A stretch of 51,191 bases of DNA from an uncultured Prevotellaceae bacterium. Lineage in GTDB: Bacteria; Bacteroidota; Bacteroidia; Bacteroidales; Bacteroidaceae. The DNA lies in NCBI GenBank assembly GCA_902784615.1, contig CACZVN010000017.1:1-51191 (forward strand). The letters run 5' to 3'. Within the stretch, counting starts at the first letter, position 1. Every line of letters begins with the position of its first letter. The position numbers and the translations under genes were made by a program. Shown piece by piece: positions 44,701 through 51,189 of this stretch. Under the pieces are notes generated by a model, which saw only the letters and a program-made list of their open reading frames with translations, was not told the origin of the DNA and ran no database searches.

Positions 44701-46149
44701 ATGAAAAAAATGCTTTGGATCATACTGGTGACCTTCAGTATGCCCCTCCTCACTTCCTGTGAAGATTTCCTGGATGCCCTGAGTTATCTCATGTCCGACA
44801 ACCCGGCATCCGAATACACCCCCGAATACCATGACGAAGTATCGGTTCCCGACGCCATCTATGTCGCCGACGTTAATCAGCCCAATGCCAAGGAGTATCT
44901 GCCGGCACCGCCCGACAAGGACGATGTGGCTTTCCTTGACGACGAGATACAGTGGGAATGGGGCAAGACCCTGCGCAATACAGACCGCGGCAAGATCGCG
45001 ATGGCCCATATGGGACGTACCTCGGATGTCATGTGCAAGGTCATGGCAGAGGTGATGGGCATCCCGACTATCAGCAAGGAGGCCACCCCCGCCCTGGAGC
45101 ACCTGCTGAGAAGAGCCTACAATACCGGTCAGCGTTCAACCCTCACGGCGAAGTCGAAATACAGCCGTCTGCGTCCCTTTACCATCTTCGGCGAGTCAGC
45201 CTGGTATGCTGCCGACGCCAACGACAACACCGGCTCCTACACCTCTTCCACCACGGCAGCCGGCTGGGCCGTAGGTCTCGCCTTTGCCGAGATGTGGCCC
45301 CCCCTGCAGAACAAGTTCCTGAGAAAAGCCTTCCAGTTCGGTGAAGACCGTGTGATCAGCGGCTCCAACTACCAGAGCGATGTCGAGGGCGGCTACTGCT
45401 GCGGCGCCGCCGCCATGGCCCAGGCCCATAACGACCCCAAGTTCCAGACCGACATCACCGCCGCCCGCGACGAATATAAGAAACTCCTGGGCTTGGCCTC
45501 TTCCTACGATCCCACCGCCGGTGCTGCCATCCCTAATGGCGTCAGCATCATCAATGCACCCCTCAACACCAGTGACAGCCGCTATCAGGCCGACCTGATG
45601 CGCTACTACGAGGCGAAGAAACTGCGCGAGACCGACCGCGGTCAGCAGGCCGTGATAGACGCTGATGCCAATACCGACAACTTGGCCAGGATCTTTGGCG
45701 CCGTCATCGGCATCACCATCAGTCCAAGCACCACTCCCGCCATCTATAGTCTCATGGAGGAGATCCGCCTGAGCAATGCCAATGTCTGCCAGGCCGTGAA
45801 ACTCACCTATTTCCGTCTGCGCCCCTTCGCACAGTTGGGAGAATCGACACCTATTCCCGCCAAGGAACCCTATTACAAGACGCAGAGCAGTTACCCCTCC
45901 GGTCATACCTGCTATGCCTGGGCAGTAGCCCTCATGCTGGCCGAGGTGGCCCCCGCCTACCAGAACCATATTCTGGCCCGCGCTTACGTCTTCGGTGACA
46001 ACCGTGTGGTAGTAGGCTACCACTGGCCCACCGATGTCGATGCCGGCCGTATCCTCGGCGCCGCCATCATCGCCAACCTGCAAAGCAACGTGAAGTTCCG
46101 CAACCTGATCGTCCAGGGCCAGGCCGAATATAAGAAATTGAAAAATTAA
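44701..46149 (+). CDS. double-domain class A acid phosphatase (PAP2 superfamily) lipoprotein, N-domain degenerate
   Basis: A 482-residue lipoprotein (lipobox L-L-T-S-C-E-D) made of two homologous phosphatase domains. The C-terminal one (about 290-470) has the full class A signature: K367-x6-R-P, P-S-G-H402 and R435-x5-H441-x3-D. The N-terminal one (about 75-250) keeps K151-x6-R-P and D-R-V-I-S-G but has T-S-S-T in place of P-S-G-H and Asn223 in place of the nucleophilic His (G-S-N-Y against G-Y-H-W), so it should be inactive. It would release phosphate from organic esters at the outer membrane. The paralogue follows after 12 bases. Confidence 0.85.
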   Translation: MKKMLWIILVTFSMPLLTSCEDFLDALSYLMSDNPASEYTPEYHDEVSVPDAIYVADVNQPNAKEYLPAPPDKDDVAFLDDEIQWEWGKTLRNTDRGKIAMAHMGRTSDVMCKVMAEVMGIPTISKEATPALEHLLRRAYNTGQRSTLTAKSKYSRLRPFTIFGESAWYAADANDNTGSYTSSTTAAGWAVGLAFAEMWPPLQNKFLRKAFQFGEDRVISGSNYQSDVEGGYCCGAAAMAQAHNDPKFQTDITAARDEYKKLLGLASSYDPTAGAAIPNGVSIINAPLNTSDSRYQADLMRYYEAKKLRETDRGQQAVIDADANTDNLARIFGAVIGITISPSTTPAIYSLMEEIRLSNANVCQAVKLTYFRLRPFAQLGESTPIPAKEPYYKTQSSYPSGHTCYAWAVALMLAEVAPAYQNHILARAYVFGDNRVVVGYHWPTDVDAGRILGAAIIANLQSNVKFRNLIVQGQAEYKKLKN

Positions 46150-46161
46150 AAGTTCCCGTCT

Positions 46162-47622
46162 ATGTCCAGAAAAGTCATCCCAGGACGACTGTTCCTGTCG
46201 GCACTGCTCAGCCTCTCGCTACTCGTGTCGTGCGACAGCGGATCCTCCGAGCCGACGCCCGAGCCGACACCGGAGCCAACCCCCGTTGATCCAGAGCCTC
46301 CTGTAACAACGCCGGAGGACACCGTCTATGTCGATCCTGCCAGCCAGGCCGACGTCAGTTTCATCCTGCCGGCACCACCCGCCTTCGATGAAGAGGACTT
46401 CCTGGATGACGAGATACAGTGGCGATGGGGCCAGACGCAGCGCAACACTGTGCGTGGCGACGTGGCCATGCTTCGCATGGGCCGGACACCCGCTCCCGTG
46501 CGTCTCATGATGGCCGGAGCCCTCGGCCTCGATGTCATCAGCCGTGAGGCCACCCCCGCCCTCGACCGTCTGCTTGTCCGTGCCTACTGGACGGGCTTCC
46601 AATCCACCAAGAACATCAAGGCGAAATACCAGCGTGTGCGCCCCTTTATAGAATTGGGCGAGACGGCCTGGTATGCCGCCGACGCTGACGATACGACAGG
46701 CTCCTATGCCTCGGCCACCACAGCAGCAGGATGGGCCGTCAGCCTCATCTTCGCTGAGATGTGGACACCCCGGCAGGACGCCATCCTGCGCCTGGGATTC
46801 CTGTTTGGTGAAGACCGCGTGATCAGCGGTTCCAACTACCAGAGCGACGTCAACGCTGGCTATCTCTGCGGCTCCGCCGCCGTGGCCCTGGCCCATAACA
46901 ACCCAAAACTGGAGGAGGATATCGCCGCCGCCCGTGAGGAATACAAGAAACTCAAGGGACTGTCCATCGACCCCGCAGACTTCATTGACTGTGACGATCC
47001 TACGGGACTGGCCATCATCAATCCCCCTGTGACGACCAGTGACTACCGTTACGACGGTGACCTGGCGCGCTATTACTATGCCAAGAGCCTGCGCACCACC
47101 ATTCAGGGCACGCAGGCCACTCAGGATGTCAACGGCTACTCCGACAATATGACGAAGATCTTCGGCGAGGTGCTGCGCATCGAGGCCTCAGAAGAGACCA
47201 CACCCGAGATCTACAAACTCATGGAGATGGTGCGTCCGCGCAGTGTCTATGAGGTAGGCTATGTGAAGATGGCCTATTTCCGCAACCGTCCCTTCGTGGA
47301 GTTGGGCGAACCGACGTCCGTGCCTGAGGAGGAAGACAACTACCGTTATGAGAGCAGTTTCCCCTCCGGCCATTCCTGCCTGTCGTGGGCCGATGCCCTG
47401 GTACTGGCCGAGGCCATCCCGGAGCGCAGCCGCAATCTGCTGCACCGCGCCTACGAGTTCGGCTACAACCGCCAGATCACCGGCTACCACTGGGCCACCG
47501 ACATCGATGCCGCCCGCATACTGGCCTGCGGCCTCGTTGCCCGTCTGCACGCCGAGGAGGATTTCCGCAAGCAGATCCAACTGGCCCGTGAAGATTACCT
47601 GAGAGTCGCTAACGGCGAATAG
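46162..47622 (+). CDS. second double-domain acid phosphatase lipoprotein, N-domain degenerate
   Basis: A 486-residue paralogue of the preceding gene. Lipobox L-L-V-S-C-D, then a Pro-Glu-Thr-rich linker (E-P-T-P repeated, DNA about 46249-46300). The C-terminal domain is complete: K-x6-R-P in K-M-A-Y-F-R-N-R-P, F-P-S-G-H-S and N-R-Q-I-T-G-Y-H-W-A-T-D. In the N-terminal domain P-S-G-H reads A-S-A-T and the nucleophile His is Asn in S-G-S-N-Y-Q-S-D. Both paralogues thus lost the same residues, so the loss preceded the gene duplication. It overlaps the convergent VapE gene by 14 bases. Confidence 0.85.
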   Translation: MSRKVIPGRLFLSALLSLSLLVSCDSGSSEPTPEPTPEPTPVDPEPPVTTPEDTVYVDPASQADVSFILPAPPAFDEEDFLDDEIQWRWGQTQRNTVRGDVAMLRMGRTPAPVRLMMAGALGLDVISREATPALDRLLVRAYWTGFQSTKNIKAKYQRVRPFIELGETAWYAADADDTTGSYASATTAAGWAVSLIFAEMWTPRQDAILRLGFLFGEDRVISGSNYQSDVNAGYLCGSAAVALAHNNPKLEEDIAAAREEYKKLKGLSIDPADFIDCDDPTGLAIINPPVTTSDYRYDGDLARYYYAKSLRTTIQGTQATQDVNGYSDNMTKIFGEVLRIEASEETTPEIYKLMEMVRPRSVYEVGYVKMAYFRNRPFVELGEPTSVPEEEDNYRYESSFPSGHSCLSWADALVLAEAIPERSRNLLHRAYEFGYNRQITGYHWATDIDAARILACGLVARLHAEEDFRKQIQLAREDYLRVANGE

Positions 47623-48931
47623 GTCGCGCATACCAGCCGCGGCATCCCTGTATCGCACCGTAAGGGAAACGGCAGGCTTTCAGCGCCATCGTCAGCATTT
47701 TTATATTAGGCACGTCCGCACCACGGACGTGCTTTTTGATTTCCGCCTGGATATCCACCGCCCTGAGAAAATACTCCTTGGAGCGCTCCGCAGGTTCGAA
47801 GAACGACAGAAGCAGCGTCTCAGGCGTCGATTCCCGACGATAACGCTCATTATGCTGGCAGATCGCCTCCTCTTCGGCTTTCGTGAAGTGCCACAGGGCA
47901 CCGCAGTGCAACTCCTGCACGGCCTGGGCATAGAGTTGACGGTGGTCGATGGGCGTGTCGGTATCGATCAGGCCTGTCACCTCACAGCACAGGTAGCGCC
48001 GTGAGCCCGTCGGATCGACCAGCGGCTCCTGCTCATTGGTCGTGGCGATGAACGAGGCCATGCGGGGGTGCAATTCGTACTGGTCGGAGCGCATCTTCCG
48101 CGTCTGCACGTCCTTCTCTGTCAATACCCGCTTGATCTTCGCCTGCTCACGGTCGGTCTTCGCATTATACTCGTCGATGTTCACCAAGAGCATCCTACTG
48201 AGCATCCGCTCCACTTGCTCCGCGTTGTCGAGTTTGATATCGTCGATATAGTACTCGCGCAGTTCCGGTGGCAGGAGCAGTCTGCAGAACGTCGATTTGT
48301 GCGTACCCTGACGGCCGATGAGCATCGGCACGACGGCGTTGCCGTAGTCGCGCGAGAGGTTCATCCACTGCGCCACCATCGCCAGCATCCAACGGTGGAA
48401 ATGGTCGGGCCACAGGTCATAGTCGGTCGGCACGCGCCGCGCATACGCCCGGATACGGTCCTCACCGTCCCACGTACCACAGCCGTCGAGGAAGTCGGTC
48501 ACGGGATTGTAGAGTGGCACCTGCGCGCTGCGCACATACAGTTCCACGTCGATCGACCAGGCCACGCCCACCTGCTCCATCTGTTCAAGCGCCATCCGTC
48601 GCAGTTCCCGATCGGTCAGTTGTTGCCAGATTCGAGCCTCCGCAGCAGAATTTCGAGGCCCCGTAGGAAAATTTGGAGCCTCCGCAGCAGAATTTGGAGG
48701 CTCCGTAGCAACGGAAAGTGGCCGGAATTCCTCGGTTTGCTTCATCACATTATACCTCAGTTCATAATTTCTCTCAAAAAATTCACGCACCCCCTTGACG
48801 ATACGTTTCCGCTCACGGGTTGATGACAGGTGTTCCTTCTCGTCACGATCCCGCACCTGACGCATCTGAAAAAGGTCGTTGATCAGGTTCAGGCCGCTTT
48901 TCAGCAGCGATAAGATAACATGAATATTCAT
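47609..48931 (-). CDS. VapE/VirE-type P-loop ATPase of a mobile element
   Basis: A 440-residue protein of the virulence-associated-E family (with a region like DUF3874 at the C-terminus), P-loop ATPases related to phage and plasmid helicases. Walker A is G-R-Q-G-T-H-K-S (about 206-213), Walker B M-L-L-V-N-I-D-E (about 247-254), and a sensor-like A-T-T-N-E follows near residue 300. The usual N-terminal primase-like domain is absent; residues 1-105 are a basic helical region with a low-complexity linker of 7-residue repeats. It follows a small zinc-finger gene and an M15 peptidase on the same strand. No integrase or terminase is nearby, so this is a satellite-like or decayed element. Confidence 0.82.
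   Translation of the reverse strand: MNIHVILSLLKSGLNLINDLFQMRQVRDRDEKEHLSSTRERKRIVKGVREFFERNYELRYNVMKQTEEFRPLSVATEPPNSAAEAPNFPTGPRNSAAEARIWQQLTDRELRRMALEQMEQVGVAWSIDVELYVRSAQVPLYNPVTDFLDGCGTWDGEDRIRAYARRVPTDYDLWPDHFHRWMLAMVAQWMNLSRDYGNAVVPMLIGRQGTHKSTFCRLLLPPELREYYIDDIKLDNAEQVERMLSRMLLVNIDEYNAKTDREQAKIKRVLTEKDVQTRKMRSDQYELHPRMASFIATTNEQEPLVDPTGSRRYLCCEVTGLIDTDTPIDHRQLYAQAVQELHCGALWHFTKAEEEAICQHNERYRRESTPETLLLSFFEPAERSKEYFLRAVDIQAEIKKHVRGADVPNIKMLTMALKACRFPYGAIQGCRGWYARPIRR
48633..48714. repeat. four 21-bp tandem units inside the VapE gene
   Basis: Units start at 48633, 48654, 48675 and 48696. Units 1 and 3 differ at one base; unit 2 is more diverged and unit 4 is incomplete. Each codes seven residues (N-S-A-A-E-A-R, N-F-P-T-G-P-R, N-S-A-A-E-A-P and so on) and keeps the frame, so the linker length can vary by slippage. 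Confidence 0.8.
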
Positions 48932-48957
48932 TTATAGTTGTTTTATGTGGTTTTTAT

Positions 48958-49025
48958 CCCGCACTTCTTACACTTCTCACACCCAGGCCACCTGGTCTTA
49001 GGTGTGGGAAGTGCGGGAAGTGTAG
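48958..49025. repeat. long imperfect inverted repeat before VapE
   Basis: CACTTCTCACACC (48971-48983) pairs with GGTGTGGGAAGTG (49001-49013) with one mismatch. Each arm also carries a second copy of the CACTTC / GAAGTG core (about 48962 and 49016), so each arm is itself a short direct repeat. The loop is 17 bases. It lies between the zinc-finger gene and VapE and could be a replication or regulatory site of the element, or an RNA hairpin. Confidence 0.6.
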
Positions 49026-49032
49026 GTTATTT

Positions 49033-49203
49033 TCAGCGTTTCCCTATTACCACGCGCGCGCGTTGCTTCATCATCCACTTGCGCCAGGCCTGTTTGGCGT
49101 GGAGTTCGTAGTGGCAATGACGGCACACCCGTCGTCGCGTACCTGAGGGATACAACTCGAAGCGTTCTTCGGGCAAGTCCTGCCCACAATTCTTACATGT
49201 CAT
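49033..49203 (-). CDS. small zinc-finger protein
   Basis: A 56-residue protein with two CxxC pairs: C-K-N-C-G at residue 3 and C-R-H-C-H near 28, a zinc ribbon typical of phage and mobile element proteins related to HNH or DNA-binding accessories. The C-terminal half is basic (W-R-K-W-M-M-K-Q-R-A-R). The start M-T-C-K-N-C at 49203 is chosen because AGGTGAAGG precedes it at a good distance; an upstream ATG at 49221 overlaps the M15 gene. It may bind nucleic acid. Confidence 0.6.
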   Translation of the reverse strand: MTCKNCGQDLPEERFELYPSGTRRRVCRHCHYELHAKQAWRKWMMKQRARVVIGKR

Positions 49204-49210
49204 AAGTCCT

Positions 49211-49657
49211 TCACCTTTCACTTCTATAGTTTCCTATCGCCATGTGGCGATTCTCCTTCGGGTCGAGGCACACGGAGCAGTGGATCCACATGGTCCCTCG
49301 CTTATTATACTCAAACAGCAGTTGGTCGAAATCGACGTTCTTCTGGATAAACTTGAAGTACTCCAGGCCCTGTTCCACGGAGTCGATGCGGATATCCATC
49401 GCCTCGCCCTTGAGATGCTTCGAGCCGCGCACGCCGTGGACGCCGATGTTCACCTGCTCGTTGCGGAAACCGCTGTTCACGTGGATCGGACCGAACACCT
49501 CGCGCAGCGGTTCACCGAGTTTCCAACAGAGGTTAATCAAAGCGGCCAGTTGCAGTTCGTCGGGCGCGTTATCCACGCGGTGGGTCTGTGCCCACGTGGA
49601 GCGGATCATCTCGTCGTAACTGAAATGCGGACTCAACATAAAATTCTTTCTTGCCAT
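49211..49657 (-). CDS. M15-family peptidase (phage-type cell wall hydrolase)
   Basis: A 148-residue protein of the M15_3 type, zinc D-Ala-D-Ala carboxypeptidase-like enzymes often found in phages and mobile elements. The zinc motif is seen as S-K-H-L-K-G-E-A-M-D (His-x6-Asp) and a later W-I-H-C; G-F-R-N-E matches the substrate-site segment. No signal peptide. It would cut peptidoglycan peptides, perhaps for entry or release. First gene of the M15/zinc-finger/VapE set, with a good promoter upstream. Confidence 0.8.
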   Translation of the reverse strand: MARKNFMLSPHFSYDEMIRSTWAQTHRVDNAPDELQLAALINLCWKLGEPLREVFGPIHVNSGFRNEQVNIGVHGVRGSKHLKGEAMDIRIDSVEQGLEYFKFIQKNVDFDQLLFEYNKRGTMWIHCSVCLDPKENRHMAIGNYRSER

Positions 49658-49665
49658 AACTTTTC

Positions 49666-49700
49666 AATGTTTAATGTTTAATCTTTAATGTTTAATGTTC
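49666..49700. repeat. AT-rich TTTAATG tandem repeat
   Basis: AATGTTTAATGTTTAATC followed by TTTAATGTTTAATGTTC, about five imperfect 7-bp units in the leader of the M15 gene. Simple slippage-type repeat. Confidence 0.7.
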
Positions 49701-49727
49701 AACGTATGCAGTCGCGACTTGCGAGCA

Positions 49728-49757
49728 CAAAGTTACGGCACACCAACGACAACGGCA
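49728..49757 (-). promoter_or_regulatory. promoter of the mobile-element genes
   Basis: On the minus strand TTG (49757-49755) and TAACTTTG (49735-49728) are 19 bp apart. An inverted repeat AACGGCA (49751-49757) / TGCCGTT (49769-49775) overlaps the -33 region and could be an operator, or end transcription from the upstream gene. Confidence 0.65.
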
Positions 49758-49821
49758 AGCCTTTTGCCTGCCGTTGAGAAAATCGTGGTGAAATGAGAAA
49801 ATGCGGGAGTTTTTCGGTGAA

Positions 49822-50826
49822 TTATTTCTTCTTGTCTTCAAGGAAGCGGCGTTTCTTGGCGCTCATGGGGCGCGACTCCTTGGCGGCCTTCAGAGCGGCA
49901 CGACGGGCATTCTCCGCCTTGCGGATCTTCGCCTCGGCCTGACTCTTACGCCGTTTGGCATCACGGGCACGGGCCTCGGCCTTCCGCTGCTCTTTCTTCT
50001 GGGCCCGCAGTTCTTCCTTGGCAGCATCGCGCGCCTCAACCTCCGCCTTACGCTTGGCCCTCTTCTCCTCTTCGCGAGCCAGCACACGAGCCTGATACTC
50101 AGGATTCGAGAGGATATACTTGCGCGAGGGCAGGGCCAAGATGTCGAACGCCAGTTTCGTTGCCTTCTGACGGGCGTAACGCCAGCTCTTACTCTCGGCC
50201 TCACAAAGCAGCGTACCGTCGGAGAGCACGGCCTTGGCCCTGTGCAGACCCTCTGCCGTCTGCTCCATCTCCATCGTCAGCCGCCGTCCGTCGGTCTTTT
50301 TCACGATGTCGTCGGCCTGTGCCAGCAGGTTGCGGTTGCGCCGCCTGTGAGTCAGCAGATGCTCGGCCTCACCTATGATATATTTAGAGATGAACCACTG
50401 GCGGATGTCCTCGTCGAGGGTCGAGACATAGCCGTAGATGGCATAGACGAAGATGTGCTTGTGGGTCCTGATGTCGAACTGCTCGCCGGCACGGGCGAAC
50501 TGCCCCAGGTGCCATTCGTCGAACTGCCGTTCTAAGCGCTCCTGACGGAACAGATTGCCCAGGATATGCTGCAACCGCGTACCCTCGCCGATTGCATAGC
50601 GGAAGAGCACGTCGGCCACCTGGCCCTTGAACACAAACATCCCCGCAAACACATAGCGACTGTTCCCGCGTCCTTCCGCCTCATAAAAAGAACTATGCGT
50701 CAGCACCTCGCGCAACTTGGCACGCGAGAACAGACGGCGAAGATCCTCAAAGAGCGGATCGTCCCACCGCCTGAAGTTATCCTTCGCCTTAGGCTGTTGC
50801 TGTAATGTCTTCTCTTCGTCCATCAT
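49822..50826 (-). CDS. RNase III-like protein without catalytic residues, with dsRNA-binding domain and basic tail
   Basis: A 334-residue protein. Residues about 24-152 follow the RNase III fold: L-T-H-S-S-F (42-47) matches the family L-T-H-x-S, and N-S-R-Y-V-F-A-G-M-F-V (55-65) aligns with the signature N-E-R-L-E-F-L-G-D-A-V. The catalytic Glu and Asp are then Val59 and Met63. In the second motif (H-I-F-V-Y-A-I-Y-G-Y) the Asp and Glu are also missing. Residues about 165-231 look like a double-stranded RNA-binding domain (L-S-D-G-T-L-L-C-E-A then A-R-Q-K-A-T-K-L-A-F-D-I-L). The last 90 residues are a K/R/A/E-rich helical tail. Likely binds structured RNA without cutting it. The start codon lies 2-3 bases after the end of a tRNA-like gene. 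Family assignment is by eye. Confidence 0.65.
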   Translation of the reverse strand: MMDEEKTLQQQPKAKDNFRRWDDPLFEDLRRLFSRAKLREVLTHSSFYEAEGRGNSRYVFAGMFVFKGQVADVLFRYAIGEGTRLQHILGNLFRQERLERQFDEWHLGQFARAGEQFDIRTHKHIFVYAIYGYVSTLDEDIRQWFISKYIIGEAEHLLTHRRRNRNLLAQADDIVKKTDGRRLTMEMEQTAEGLHRAKAVLSDGTLLCEAESKSWRYARQKATKLAFDILALPSRKYILSNPEYQARVLAREEEKRAKRKAEVEARDAAKEELRAQKKEQRKAEARARDAKRRKSQAEAKIRKAENARRAALKAAKESRPMSAKKRRFLEDKKK

Positions 50827-50828
50827 TG

Positions 50829-50919
50829 CACGGGCTGGCGGAATCGAACCACCTCTGTCGGATTGGAAGCCGACCTTCAGGCCCCGAAAACCTGTGTGCT
50901 GCCGTTACACTAAGCCCGC
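50829..50919 (-). tRNA. unusual tRNA gene with long variable arm, anticodon UCG in the simplest fold
   Basis: A complete cloverleaf can be drawn: acceptor GCGGGCT with AGCCCGT (last pair G-U), D-stem GTGT/GCAC, anticodon stem CAGGT/GCCTG with loop TTTCGGG (anticodon UCG, Arg), variable hairpin GTCGG/CCGAC with loop CTTCCAAT, and T-arm GGTGG-TTCGATT-CCGCC. Arginine tRNAs do not normally have a long variable arm. The variable-arm loop contains TTCCAA, the anticodon loop of glycine tRNA(UCC), so it may instead be a Gly tRNA with an extra hairpin of about 20 bases. No CCA is encoded. Its 3' end abuts the next coding region. Confidence 0.6.
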
Positions 50920-50929
50920 ATTTTACTTG

Positions 50930-51022
50930 AGCGGGTGACGGGAATCGAACCCGCGCCTGCGCACTGGAGGTACGCCGAATCAAGATCTGAAGTCTTGCGT
51001 GCTGCCACTACACTACACCCGC
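50930..51022 (-). tRNA. unusual tRNA gene with Gly-type acceptor, long variable arm and UCA anticodon
   Basis: Acceptor GCGGGTG pairs fully with CACCCGC, discriminator T73. With G1-C72 and C2-G71 this is a glycine-type acceptor. D-stem GTGT/GCAC; anticodon stem CAAGA/TCTTG with loop CTTCAGA, so anticodon UCA, which reads the stop codon UGA. Variable hairpin GCGTAC/GTGCGC with loop CTCCA; T-arm GCGGG-TTCGATT-CCCGT. Acceptor plus T-stem is 7+5, so it is not a normal bacterial tRNA-Sec (8+5, G73). The second hairpin can also be read as a Gly UCC anticodon arm. It is 10 bases upstream of the second tRNA-like gene and behind a strong promoter. Confidence 0.65.
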
Positions 51023-51034
51023 ATGCTCACGATG

Positions 51035-51066
51035 CAAAGGTACGAAAAAACTGCAAACATCGCAAA
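51035..51066 (-). promoter_or_regulatory. promoter of the tRNA / pseudo-RNase III unit
   Basis: On the minus strand TTTG (51066-51063) and TACCTTTG (51042-51035) are 20 bp apart, an excellent consensus promoter. Transcription would begin a few bases before the first tRNA at 51022. No other promoter is seen before the protein gene. Confidence 0.8.
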
Positions 51067-51080
51067 TTATCACCGAAATA

Positions 51081-51112
51081 TTTGGAAGTTTTCGGATTAT
51101 TCCCTATCTTTG
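51081..51112 (+). promoter_or_regulatory. divergent promoter reading off the right edge
   Basis: TTTG (51081-51084) and TATCTTTG (51105-51112), spacer 20 bp, an excellent consensus promoter. Transcription would begin near 51119. Confidence 0.75.
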
Positions 51113-51189
51113 CATCGAAGATGCGAAGATTATTTAACTCGGGCTTGTCCCGATCGCGAGCGTGCGACGGAGGTCACGGCAGGGGGTAG
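51113..51189 (+). other. transcribed edge region, product unknown
   Basis: The 77 bases after the promoter are GC-rich with a small hairpin (CGGGC-TTG-TCCCG, about 51140-51152). An ATG at 51121 opens only 22 codons before TAG at the window end, with no sign of a real protein. A non-coding RNA gene continuing past the edge is possible; I cannot name it. Confidence 0.35.

Noticed and set aside
46249-46300. Glu-Pro-Thr repeat DNA as a separate repeat element
   Set aside because: It is a common flexible linker after a lipobox and is part of the phosphatase gene.
44701-47622. vanadium haloperoxidases
   Set aside because: They share the PAP2 fold, but the class A phosphatase signature (K-x6-R-P, P-S-G-H, R-x5-H) with short spacing fits better.
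50930-51022. selenocysteine tRNA
   Set aside because: The UCA anticodon and long variable arm fit, but acceptor plus T-stem is 12 bp not 13, the discriminator is U not G, the acceptor is glycine-type, and no selenoprotein or sel genes are seen.
50935-51189. 84-codon plus-strand frame at the right edge
   Set aside because: It runs through the antisense of a tRNA-like gene and across two promoters; it reads as non-protein sequence.
1-51189. genome-wide recoding of TGA to an amino acid
   Set aside because: Several intact genes end in TGA at the family-expected length (1406, 18315, 22852), and no in-frame TGA interrupts a conserved protein.
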